From contig CAZRAZ010000023.1 of assembly GCA_964598275.1 (NCBI GenBank), positions 1 to 12,382 of the forward strand: a stretch of 12,382 nt of DNA. The letters are read 5' to 3'. Position 1 is the stretch's first letter, and each line of letters begins with the position of its first letter. This DNA comes from JAHIEZ01 sp964598275 (GTDB lineage Bacteria; Patescibacteriota; Microgenomatia; UBA12405). The notes beneath the pieces were generated by a model. It was not told the origin of the DNA and searched no databases. It worked only from the letters and a program-made list of their open reading frames with translations. A program made the translations under genes and the position numbers. Positions 1 through 5,636 of the stretch are shown one piece after another.

Positions 1-1257
1 CATTTGAGGGATTGGATATTTAGCCGACAGCATTATTGGGGAGAACCGATACCGATGATTTATTGCGAAAAATGCGCCCGCCACGGCGGGCAGGGCTGGG
101 TGCCGGTGCCGGAGGAAGATTTGCCGGTGAGGTTGCCGGAGGTTAAAGCTTATGAGCCTACTAATAGCGGTAAAAGTCCGCTGGCAGAAATTGAGGGGTT
201 TGTGAAGTGTAAATGTCCTGTTTGTGGAGGGGAGGCAGAGAGGGAAACGGATACAATGCCTAACTGGGCAGGGTCGGATTGGTACTTTTTGAGATATATT
301 GATCCTCATAATGATGTAATTTTAGCGGATATGGAGAAAATGAAAGAGTGGCTGCCGGTGGATGTTTATGTGGGCGGAGATGAGCATAATACGCTTCATT
401 TGTTGTACTCCAGGTTTATTGTTAATTTTTTGTATGATATTGGAGTGTGCCCGGTGGCTGAACCTTATTACAAAAGATTGTCGCACGGAGTGATATTAGG
501 TGATGATAACCAGAGGATGAGTAAGACTAAAGGGAACGTGATTTTGCCTGAAGTGGTGGCAGAAAAGTACGGAGTGGATGTGATGAGGATGTATTTGATG
601 TTTATGGGGCCCTTTGAGGGAACGATGGCTTGGAATGAAAAAACGTTGATGGGAGTAAAACGCTTTTTGGATAAGTGGGAGAAATATATCAGAATGTCTA
701 TAAAGCAGATGAATAGTAAGACTGCTAGCAAAGATGAGGTTAAAGTGATAGTAAATAAGACTATCAAAGGAGTAGAAAAAGATATCAAAAGTTTTGGCTT
801 TAATACAGCCATTGCTAAGCAGATGGAAATGCTAAATGATTTGCGAGTCGGAGGTGAGGAGTACAGAGCGGGAAGAGAGGAAATTGAGGCGATGATTAAA
901 TTACTGGCGCCGTTTGCGCCGTATGTGGCAGAAGAAATGTGGGCCTCCTACACTAAGGCTTCGGAAGGCCAAGGTCCTGTTTCGGTTCATGTGAGCGGTT
1001 GGCCGGAGACGGAAGAAAAGTATTTGACAGAAGAAACGATGATGATTCCGGTAGCGGTGAATGGTAAGGTGAGGGGACAATTGGATGTTGATATTGGTGA
1101 ATTGGGAATGAAGGAGAAACTGTTGGCAAAGGCAAGGGCGTTGCCAACAATGGAAAAATGGCTGGCGGGAAAGGAAGTTGTCAGAGAAATATATGTGCAG
1201 GGAAGGATGATTAATTTGGTCCTTCGCACAAATGAGATAAATTTATTTAGCGGTTAG
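1..1257 (+). CDS. leuS: Leucyl-tRNA synthetase, C-terminal part (5' end outside window)
   Basis: Class I aminoacyl-tRNA synthetase that charges tRNA-Leu in the cytoplasm. The frame is open from base 1, so the N-terminal HIGH region and most of the editing domain lie upstream; 418 residues are visible. Visible marks are RDWIFSRQHYWGEPIP at the start, a Cys4 zinc knuckle (CEKC at nt 64-75, CPVC at 214-225), the DVYVGGDEH segment, a KMSKS-type loop reading RMSKT (nt 514-528), then the anticodon-binding helical domain and a C-terminal domain ending VREIYVQGRMINLV. Seven residues (ARHGGQG, nt 76-96) sit between the first zinc cysteine pair and the conserved VPVPEEDLP; they are encoded by a GC-rich palindrome and look like an in-frame repeat insertion. 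The last 15 bases overlap the end of the convergent antitoxin gene. Family assignment is secure. Confidence 0.97.
   Translation, partial: HLRDWIFSRQHYWGEPIPMIYCEKCARHGGQGWVPVPEEDLPVRLPEVKAYEPTNSGKSPLAEIEGFVKCKCPVCGGEAERETDTMPNWAGSDWYFLRYIDPHNDVILADMEKMKEWLPVDVYVGGDEHNTLHLLYSRFIVNFLYDIGVCPVAEPYYKRLSHGVILGDDNQRMSKTKGNVILPEVVAEKYGVDVMRMYLMFMGPFEGTMAWNEKTLMGVKRFLDKWEKYIRMSIKQMNSKTASKDEVKVIVNKTIKGVEKDIKSFGFNTAIAKQMEMLNDLRVGGEEYRAGREEIEAMIKLLAPFAPYVAEEMWASYTKASEGQGPVSVHVSGWPETEEKYLTEETMMIPVAVNGKVRGQLDVDIGELGMKEKLLAKARALPTMEKWLAGKEVVREIYVQGRMINLVLRTNEINLFSG
76..96. repeat. GC-rich palindrome inserted in frame in leuS
   Basis: Arms GCCCGCC (76-82) and GGCGGGC (85-91) flank a 2-base loop, followed by AGGGC. 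The 21 bases translate as ARHGGQG and leave the leuS frame open. Similar palindromes are at 4701-4718 and 5734-5750. Confidence 0.7.
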
Positions 1258-1533
1258 ACCTTGGTGAATGTATTGTTTGATGAGTGACTGATAGGGGATA
1301 TTAAGGTAATTAGCCTTTTCTTTGAGCTTGTAGAGGAGGTATTTGGGTAGACGGATAGAAATGGGTTGAGAGCTGGGTTTGAGATTGGGGAAATTAACCT
1401 GTTTAAAATCTGAAGGCTCGAGATAATCAGACAGATCAACTTGGCTCCAAAATTGGCGTTCTTGATCTTCGTTTTTGAATTGGGGAATTTTAAGCGCTTT
1501 TTTCATTGTACTAGTCACGGACTTATTCGACAT
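1243..1533 (-). CDS. CopG-type ribbon-helix-helix antitoxin
   Basis: A 96-residue protein with the layout of CopG-family antitoxins: an N-terminal acidic/aromatic segment (KIPQFKNEDQERQFWSQVDLSDYL, residues about 16-39), a linker ending FPNLKPSSQ, and a C-terminal ribbon-helix-helix region (residues about 56-93, PISIRLPKYLLYKLKEKANYLNIPYQSLIKQYI). Proteins of this type usually pair with a BrnT/RelE-like toxin and autorepress their operon. No intact toxin is visible next to it. The ATG overlaps the TAA of the upstream mini-ORF by one base (TAATG), which suggests translational coupling. The 3' end overlaps the end of leuS by 15 bases on the opposite strand. The family call is good; the partner is unknown. 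Confidence 0.8.
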   Translation of the reverse strand: MSNKSVTSTMKKALKIPQFKNEDQERQFWSQVDLSDYLEPSDFKQVNFPNLKPSSQPISIRLPKYLLYKLKEKANYLNIPYQSLIKQYIHQGLTAK

Positions 1534-1646
1534 TAGCTAGGGTGATAACCAAAGCGATTATAAAAACTTTGGTCCATCAAATCTGTCAGTTTATTTTTTC
1601 GGATGTTTTCTACAAAATCTTTTACTGAGCTTTGATAAATAATCAT
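1533..1646 (-). CDS. 37-residue mini-ORF, possible truncated DUF2075-type N-terminus
   Basis: ATG at 1646 gives MIIYQSSVKDFVENIRKNKL and 17 more residues, ending in TAA at 1533. It starts two bases after the stop of the MazG-like gene and its stop overlaps the antitoxin ATG, so it sits in phase in a three-gene run. The opening MIIYxS...F...I pattern recalls from memory the first residues of DUF2075 proteins, which continue several hundred residues further; this would then be a relic cut off after the first helix. It could instead be a genuine small protein coupling translation of its neighbours. Packing supports translation; the function is unknown. Confidence 0.5.
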   Translation of the reverse strand: MIIYQSSVKDFVENIRKNKLTDLMDQSFYNRFGYHPS

Positions 1647-1648
1647 GC

Positions 1649-1996
1649 TTATAGTTCTGTATATTTTTTATGATTTCCCTTAGCCTTTTCTACTTCATAT
1701 TTTTCTTCATTTTTATCCATTTTCTTACTGAGAGCTTTAGCTATGTCAACCCCTAAGTCGTGACTCATTAGCAGGACCCAATATAGAACATCGGCCAACT
1801 CTTCGCTTATGTGTTCTTTATGAATTTTTACATACTTCTCTAACTCTGCGCCATTTTTCCACTGGAAATGCTCTAGAACTTCTGCTGATTCTAAAGACAA
1901 AGAGAGGGCTATATCTTTGGCGTTATGAAACTGTTTCCAATTGCGAGCATCTCTAAAATCAATGATTCTTTTGGTAAGTTTTTTTATGTCTGACAT
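1649..1996 (-). CDS. MazG-like nucleotide pyrophosphohydrolase
   Basis: A 115-residue all-alpha NTP pyrophosphatase of the MazG/RS21-C6 (dCTPase-like) group. Such enzymes hydrolyse non-canonical or excess (d)NTPs to NMP and pyrophosphate using Mg2+. The metal-binding motif is visible as E36xxE39 (SLESAEVLEHFQW) and E66xxD69 (EELADVLYW), followed by the typical tail NEEKYEVEKAKGNHKKYTE. The length is normal for the single-domain family. ATG at 1996 is chosen over a TTG at 2005 because the protein then begins MSDIKKL and the TATAAT at 2010-2005 lies 8 bases upstream, suggesting a nearly leaderless mRNA. It is first in a minus-strand run with the mini-ORF and the CopG antitoxin. The substrate cannot be read from the sequence. 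Confidence 0.88.
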   Translation of the reverse strand: MSDIKKLTKRIIDFRDARNWKQFHNAKDIALSLSLESAEVLEHFQWKNGAELEKYVKIHKEHISEELADVLYWVLLMSHDLGVDIAKALSKKMDKNEEKYEVEKAKGNHKKYTEL

Positions 1997-2004
1997 ACTA
2001 AGCA

Positions 2005-2010
2005 ATTATA
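2005..2010 (-). promoter_or_regulatory. -10 box of mazG-like operon
   Basis: Perfect TATAAT on the minus strand, 8 bases before the ATG at 1996. No convincing -35 (TAGATT at 17-base spacing) and no Shine-Dalgarno sequence. Confidence 0.6.
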
Positions 2011-2033
2011 CAACCGAGCGGCATATTAATCTA

Positions 2034-2330
2034 TCAGGATGTACCCGTCCTATACATATTGGACTTTTTCAGGTAATCGATAACGGTTTTTATGGGGACT
2101 TGGTTATTTAAAGATTGATGAATTCTTTTCGTGTTGTAAAACAATAAATAATCGATTAACAGATTGTTAAATTGGTCAAATCGGTTTCTTCCAAAAAAAC
2201 GGTATTAGGGTCGACCGCGTCTTCCTATAATGTCCGATTGAATCTTTCGACACAGCCGTTTTGTTTGTCTGCTTGTTTCATAAAGGTACGAGATAACCTC
2301 GTAACCCTTTGAAAACAAACTGAAAACTAG
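2034..2330 (-). pseudogene. Remnant of integrase-core transposase (IS481/IS3-like)
   Basis: Minus-strand reading gives KQNGCVERFNRTL, then an in-frame TAG, then a frame change near a run of seven T (minus strand, around 2195-2205), then FDQFNNLLIDYLLFYNTKRIHQSLNNQVPIKTVIDYLKKSN ending at TGA (2034). These are the hallmarks of the C-terminal end of rve-type DDE transposases: N(G)xVERFNRTL carrying the catalytic Glu, and YNxxRxHQSL. The first two catalytic aspartates and the whole N-terminal half are missing, so the gene is dead. The upstream boundary is approximate; nothing recognisable remains between about 2290 and the outer repeat. Confidence 0.85.
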
Positions 2331-2375
2331 AACCTAATTCATAAGCTATCGGACTTCAAAAAGTCTAATATGTAT
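2052..2375. mobile_element. Degenerate IS, about 324 bp, with 18-bp terminal inverted repeats
   Basis: The left end (2052-2069, containing TACATATTGGACTTTTT) and right end (2358-2375, containing AAAAAGTCTAATATGTA) are inverted copies with one mismatch in 18 bases. They enclose the transposase remnant, whose last codons read through the left repeat. A complete element of this family would be near 1 kb, so most of the interior has been deleted. No obvious target-site duplication was found. Confidence 0.75.
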
Positions 2376-2516
2376 CTAAACTTATACAGTACAAAGATGA
2401 CCGAGAGGGTTTGTTTTTGATTGATGTTTTTAGCAGGTTGATATAAGCAAAGAGTGAGTTTGATTGCCAGAGGGAGTTGATTTGTTTTAAAGATAGGAAA
2501 GATAGCGGTTTTTTGC

Positions 2517-2522
2517 TAAAAT
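2517..2522 (+). promoter_or_regulatory. -10 box of M16 peptidase gene
   Basis: TAAAAT, 5 bases before the ATG at 2528; no Shine-Dalgarno site is possible in this spacing. This supports 2528 rather than the upstream in-frame ATG at 2477 as the start. Confidence 0.5.
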
Positions 2523-2527
2523 GGGCA

Positions 2528-3760
2528 ATGGTAAAAATTGAAGAGAGAAAACTGGGAAATGGCATAAGTGTACTATTGGCACCAATGAAGGGTTTTTCGG
2601 GAGTAACGATAAATGTAATGGTAAAAATAGGATCAAAGTATGAAAAAAAAGGTGAATACGGTATCAGCCATTTTTTGGAGCATATGGCTTTTAAGGGAAC
2701 GGAAAAACGACCGAGGCCGGGAGATGTGGCAGGAGAGATTGAAGCTAAGGGGGCGATGCACAATGCGTCGACTGATTGTGAGGCAACATCCTACTACATT
2801 ACAACAATTAAAAAGAACATTGGTTGGGCGGTGGAGCTGTTGTCGGATATTTTATTAAATTCCAGCTTTGATGAAGAGGAGATTTTTAAGGAAAGAGGGG
2901 TGATTGCCGAAGAGATTTCTATGTATGATGATAACCCGATGATGGGGTTAGCAGATGATATGGCGCAGTTTATGTTTGGCAAGTCTAAAATAGGCAGATT
3001 TGATATTGTGGGAGAGACTGTCGACGTGATGAGTATAAACAGACAGAAACTGATGAATTATCGGAGAAAATATTTTGAGAGCAGAAGGATGGTGGTGGTA
3101 CTGGCGGGAAATGTAGATGAAAAGGCTTTTGGAGAAGTGGAGAAGTATTTTGGAGGGATAGAAACAGATAAAAGTGAAGATTTGCCGAGGGTGGAGATGG
3201 AAATTGGGGAAGAAAGACAAAAGTTTAAGAATAAACAGATAAGCCAGAGCCATTTTTGTGTGGCGGTGCCGGGTTTAGCCTGGAAAGACAAGAGGATGTA
3301 TGTGCAGGATTTAGTGGAGATAGTGTTGGTGGGGAATAGTTCGTCGAGGTTGTTTAGAAAGATTAGGGAGGATAGGGGTTGGGCTTATTATGTGTCTAGC
3401 GCGGGACAGATGTATGAAGAGGCAGGTTTGGTGGCGGCGCAGTTGGGGGTAAAGGCCGACAAGGTTGATGAGGCAAGAGAGTTGGTGATTGCGGAAATGT
3501 TGAATTTAGGTAAAAGTTTGAAGGTAGAGGAGTTGGATTTGGCTAGGGAGTATGTGTTGGGCAAGTTGAATTTGGCAATGGACAGAACAAGTTTTTGGGC
3601 TAATTTTATAGGTAGGAAAATGCTTTTGGAGGCTAAAATTGCCGATATGAAAGAGGAAGTGAGAATGTATCGGGAGGTGAGTTTAGAAAAGGCCAGAGAA
3701 CTGGCAAAAGAGTTGTTTCGTGCCGACTGTATCAAAGAGATCGTGGTAAAAAGTGGTTGA
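2528..3760 (+). CDS. M16-family (pitrilysin-like) zinc metallopeptidase
   Basis: A 410-residue single-unit M16 peptidase. The inverted zinc motif HxxEH is seen as H48-F-L-E51-H52 (SHFLEHMAFKGTEKR). The third ligand is one of the two glutamates E128/E129 in KERGVIAEEI, about 76 residues downstream as expected. The C-terminal half has the usual R/Y motif as SSSRLFRKIREDRGWAYYVSS. The length matches bacterial PqqL/YmxG-type subunits, which digest peptides as dimers. No signal peptide is seen, so it is probably cytoplasmic. I start it at ATG 2528 (MVKIEERKLGNG), where homology-like sequence begins; an upstream ATG at 2477 would add 17 unlikely residues. It stands alone between an IS remnant and non-coding DNA. 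The substrate is unknown. Confidence 0.93.
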   Translation: MVKIEERKLGNGISVLLAPMKGFSGVTINVMVKIGSKYEKKGEYGISHFLEHMAFKGTEKRPRPGDVAGEIEAKGAMHNASTDCEATSYYITTIKKNIGWAVELLSDILLNSSFDEEEIFKERGVIAEEISMYDDNPMMGLADDMAQFMFGKSKIGRFDIVGETVDVMSINRQKLMNYRRKYFESRRMVVVLAGNVDEKAFGEVEKYFGGIETDKSEDLPRVEMEIGEERQKFKNKQISQSHFCVAVPGLAWKDKRMYVQDLVEIVLVGNSSSRLFRKIREDRGWAYYVSSAGQMYEEAGLVAAQLGVKADKVDEARELVIAEMLNLGKSLKVEELDLAREYVLGKLNLAMDRTSFWANFIGRKMLLEAKIADMKEEVRMYREVSLEKARELAKELFRADCIKEIVVKSG

Positions 3761-4163
3761 TTATTGGCAGAGAAAAAGGCAAGTGCCAGCTTTGGTGTGG
3801 ATTTAGAATATGCCCATTTTATAGCTAAAAATAAGAAAAGGTTTGGAATGGCGAGTTTCGGAAGAAGAAAAGAATCAAAATCGTTATAGGGTAAGAAAGG
3901 TTTTGGTCGGTGACAGGGTTTTGTTTTAGGGGAGAAGAAAAGTGGGAGGAAATTGGGTGTCGGAAATATATGCGGAGATTATTTGATAAAAAGAGATTAT
4001 TTGTGTTTAATTGATGGAGTATTTTGGAAGTGGTTTTGCGGAGAATGAAATTTGGTGAATTAGAAGAAAAAATTGCTATGAAAGTGCGGTAATCAAAACT
4101 GTGGGTGCGGAAATTGATATTTTTTTGCTTTGGAAAGTGCGGGGAACGTATAGTCCGAAGGTT
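3761..4163. other. Intergenic stretch without a credible gene
   Basis: About 400 bases with only short open stretches on either strand. A 42-codon frame directly after the M16 stop and a stop-interrupted frame around 3950-4090 look faintly protein-like, but I recognise no family; they may be decayed coding sequence. A minus-strand frame at 3825-4244 is proline/serine/phenylalanine rich, runs through the palindromic repeat, and looks like a shadow. Confidence 0.5.
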
Positions 4164-4229
4164 GTCACACCGTCCGGGGAGTCCCTTCGGCCTGCCTGCC
4201 GGCAGGCAGGGCCACCCCGGAGGAGTGAC
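4164..4229. repeat. GTCAC...GTGAC palindromic element, copy 1
   Basis: A 66-base imperfect hairpin. Outer arms are GTCAC/GTGAC, then TCCGGGG/CCCCGGA, with a perfect 20-base palindrome (4191-4210) of CCTGCCTGCC and its complement at the centre. A near copy lies at 10574-10635. Read as protein, the centre gives LPAGRQ. It immediately precedes the tRNA-derived tandem array. Confidence 0.85.
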
Positions 4230-4233
4230 ACTT

Positions 4234-4520
4234 TGTATCCCCACCGGGAATCGAATCCCGACTAAGGTCGGGATCTCACTTCGTTCAACCTAGATTTGCT
4301 GTATCCCCACCGGGAATCGAATCCCGACTAAGGTCGGGATCTCACTTCGTTCAANNNNNNNNNNNNNNNNNNNNNNNNNNNNNNNNNNNNNNNNNNNNNN
4401 NNNNNNNNNNNNNNNNNNNNNNNNNNNNNNNNNNNNNNNNNNNNNNNNNNNNNNTGTATCCCCACCGGGAATCGAATCCCGACTAAGGTCGGGATCTCAC
4501 TTCGTTCAACCTAGATTTGC
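4234..4520. repeat. Tandem array of 66-bp tRNA-derived repeats (contains assembly gap)
   Basis: Identical units start at 4234, 4300 (cut at 4354 by the gap) and 4455; the next period start, 4521, is the tRNA-Arg gene itself. Read on the minus strand, each unit is 33 bases matching the tRNA-Arg 3' part (variable region, T arm, acceptor strand, TACA) with one C-to-T change, plus a 33-base insert in the T loop between TT and CGA. The insert carries a perfect 8-bp hairpin (ATCCCGAC/GTCGGGAT, 4-base loop) and the sequence GAACGAAGTGAG. There is no anticodon arm, so the units are not tRNA genes. The true copy number is hidden by the gap. Confidence 0.9.
4355..4454. other. Assembly gap (100 N)
   Basis: Exactly 100 N, the conventional placeholder for a gap of unknown size. 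It lies inside the tandem array, where short reads would collapse. The right side resumes exactly at a unit start, so the array may be much longer than shown. Confidence 0.99.
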
Positions 4521-4522
4521 TG

Positions 4523-4594
4523 TATCCCCACCGGGAATCGAACCTGGATTTGCAACTTAGGAGGTTGCCGTTCTATCCATTGAACTATGGGGAC
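4523..4594 (-). tRNA. tRNA-Arg (anticodon CCT)
   Basis: A 72-base cloverleaf on the minus strand. Acceptor GTCCCCA pairs with TGGGGAT, with a G-T pair at position 1-72. The anticodon stem GCAAC/GTTGC holds loop CTCCTAA, anticodon CCT. The T loop is TTCGATT, with stem CCAGG/CCCGG carrying one A-C mismatch. CCA is not encoded (the 3' flank is ACA after the acceptor stem). Its 3' half is the parent of the adjoining tandem repeats. It lies 17 bases after tRNA-Pro, so the two are probably co-transcribed. Confidence 0.93.
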
Positions 4595-4611
4595 AGAGAG
4601 TAGAGCTTAGG

Positions 4612-4685
4612 TCGGGGATACAGGATTCGAACCTGCAACCTCGGCAACCCGAATGCCGCGCGCTAGCCAGTTGCGCCAATCCCCG
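4612..4685 (-). tRNA. tRNA-Pro (anticodon CGG)
   Basis: A 74-base cloverleaf on the minus strand. Acceptor CGGGGAT/ATCCCCG with discriminator A, D stem GCGC/GCGC, anticodon stem CGGCA/TGCCG with loop TTCGGGT (anticodon CGG), T stem GCAGG/CCTGT with loop TTCGAAT. All stems pair well. CCA is not encoded. Confidence 0.95.
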
Positions 4686-4700
4686 ATAATCCCGAATGCC

Positions 4701-4718
4701 GCCCCGCCGCTGCGGGGC
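4701..4718. repeat. GC-rich palindrome in the tRNA-Pro leader
   Basis: GCCCCGC (4701-4707), loop CGCT, GCGGGGC (4712-4718). Same type as the palindrome inside leuS and the one at 5734-5750. It lies 16 bases upstream of the tRNA-Pro 5' end. Confidence 0.7.
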
Positions 4719-4749
4719 CAGTTTCTGTGTAGTTTGATTTTATTACAAA

Positions 4750-4765
4750 TGGTGATAAATCACCA
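4750..4765. promoter_or_regulatory. Perfect inverted repeat, possible operator of the tRNA operon
   Basis: TGGTGAT-AA-ATCACCA, 7-bp arms with a 2-base centre. One arm coincides with the -35 position for the minus-strand TAAAAT at 4742-4737. Function is inferred only from symmetry and position. Confidence 0.35.
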
Positions 4766-4887
4766 CAAGGGCGGTTTTTAGGTATATTTTATATTATAGT
4801 TTATTTATGTAAAAAGTGCCGTTTTGATAGTCAGAGTTTCATATTGATAGTGAATGATGAGCAAGAACAGTTGACGGGATTGGATAA

Positions 4888-4914
4888 TTAGCAATAAAAC
4901 TATTTTGTTGCTAA
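4888..4914. other. Strong hairpin of unknown role
   Basis: A 12-bp stem with a 3-base loop: TTAGCAATAAAA / CTA / TTTTGTTGCTAA. All positions pair in RNA, counting one G-U pair. There is no clear T tail on either strand and no neighbouring gene end, so calling it a terminator is not justified. Confidence 0.4.
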
Positions 4915-5049
4915 ACCAGGTGAGCAGAGAAAAAGTTTGGTGTTTGGAGGAAAAGGTAGTTTGGGCAGTTTTTTGATGGTTAAAAGACAGTCTAAGAGAT
5001 TGTGAGGAGGATTTTTGTTATAGGATAAGCCATAGGTCGTGTTTTTTGT

Positions 5050-5055
5050 TATAAT
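5050..5055 (+). promoter_or_regulatory. -10 box before the small-protein pair
   Basis: Perfect TATAAT, 7 bases before the ATG at 5063. No Shine-Dalgarno sequence; a leaderless or near-leaderless transcript is likely. Confidence 0.5.
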
Positions 5056-5062
5056 TAGATAT

Positions 5063-5224
5063 ATGGTAGAAAAACGGGTAGGTGAAAACAAGGTGGACAA
5101 TGGAGGAAAGAAAGAGTTGACAGATCAGCAAAGAGTGATGATGCAGAAAGCGATGGCAAGAGGAAAAGAAATTGTTGAGTTTTTTAACCTTGGGGTTAAT
5201 TTACGGCTTGGCGTTTGGCAGTGA
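5063..5224 (+). CDS. Hypothetical small protein (53 residues)
   Basis: Not recognised. The sequence is polar and charged (MVEKRVGENKVDNGGKKELT...), followed by an apparent helix (QQRVMMQKAMARGKEIVEFF) and ends NLGVNLRLGVWQ. ATG at 5063 is preferred over a GTG at 5039 because of the TATAAT 7 bases upstream. The stop TGA overlaps a GTG start of the next frame by four bases (GTGA at 5221-5224). The abrupt end in a hydrophobic stretch and the immediate continuation in the -1 frame make it possible that this and the next ORF were once one protein of about 175 residues. Confidence 0.6.
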   Translation: MVEKRVGENKVDNGGKKELTDQQRVMMQKAMARGKEIVEFFNLGVNLRLGVWQ

Positions 5225-5586
5225 ATTTATTGAGAAAGGATAGAGTGTTAAGTACAGATGCCCAATGGGCAAAAAGAAATGAAAGAAAAAGGGGGTTGTG
5301 GCAGTGGGCAGGTGATTATTACAGAGGGAGGAGTGGGGATGCAGAAGCGGCGAGGGCATTTTTGGATGAAGGTATGGAGAGAGGGAAAAGAGAAATTTAC
5401 TCTAATTTGAATGAGCGTGAAGGTGAAGTAATGAGACAACAATTTCAGACAATAGACGGGGTAGCACATCTATTATCGAGCGCTTATACACATGAAGTGG
5501 AGGATAGTTTGGGTACTCCTTTGGGAAAAGTGAGCCAAGGGGTATTAGAAGTGATGGGTAGGGTATTGACGAGGGCGATGAGATAA
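5221..5586 (+). CDS. Hypothetical protein (121 residues)
   Basis: Not recognised. It is predicted to be mostly helical and charged, without membrane segments or a signal peptide; the middle contains RGLWQWAGDYYRGRSGDAEAARAFLDEG and the end LGKVSQGVLEVMGRVLTRAMR. I use GTG at 5221, which overlaps the preceding TGA; a TTG at 5215 is an alternative. The frame is -1 relative to the preceding ORF, open only from 5200 onward, and no classic slippery heptamer is seen in the overlap, so translational coupling or an old indel are the simpler explanations. A possible operator/promoter for the next gene follows directly. Confidence 0.6.
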   Translation: MNLLRKDRVLSTDAQWAKRNERKRGLWQWAGDYYRGRSGDAEAARAFLDEGMERGKREIYSNLNEREGEVMRQQFQTIDGVAHLLSSAYTHEVEDSLGTPLGKVSQGVLEVMGRVLTRAMR

Positions 5587-5592
5587 AAAACG

Positions 5593-5629
5593 TCAAGTAT
5601 TTGACTTGAGGAAAATATCTGTCTATTAT
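5593..5629 (+). promoter_or_regulatory. Promoter of the membrane-anchored hypothetical gene, with overlapping dyad
   Basis: TTGACT (5601-5606), 17-base spacer, TATTAT (5624-5629), then 7 bases to the ATG at 5637. An inverted repeat TCAAGT (5593-5598) / ACTTGA (5604-5609) overlaps the -35, so a repressor site is possible. Confidence 0.7.
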
Positions 5630-5636
5630 TGTTTTA

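Larger units (their letters stand above)
4686..5049. other. Intergenic region upstream of both the tRNAs and the small-protein genes
   Basis: No gene seen in about 360 bases. It holds the GC palindrome at 4701-4718, a possible minus-strand tRNA promoter (TAAAAT at 4742-4737 with TGGTGA 17 bases upstream), a perfect inverted repeat at 4750-4765, a TATAAT on the minus strand at 4798-4793, and a 12-bp RNA hairpin at 4888-4914. Confidence 0.5.

Noticed and set aside
4164..4229. Rho-independent terminator for the minus-strand tRNA/array transcript
   Set aside because: The stem is strong but no T tract follows on the minus strand, and a second copy near murB shows it is a dispersed repeat; a terminating effect remains possible but unsupported.
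3825..4244. 139-residue minus-strand ORF
   Set aside because: Composition is that of an antisense shadow, it runs through the palindromic repeat, and it resembles no protein family I know.
4234..4520. CRISPR array
   Set aside because: Units are identical over their full 66 bases, so there are no unique spacers, the sequence is tRNA-derived, and no cas gene is nearby.
5200..5224. Programmed -1 ribosomal frameshift joining the two hypothetical ORFs
   Set aside because: No X-XXY-YYZ heptamer and no clear downstream stem were found in the short window where a shift could occur.
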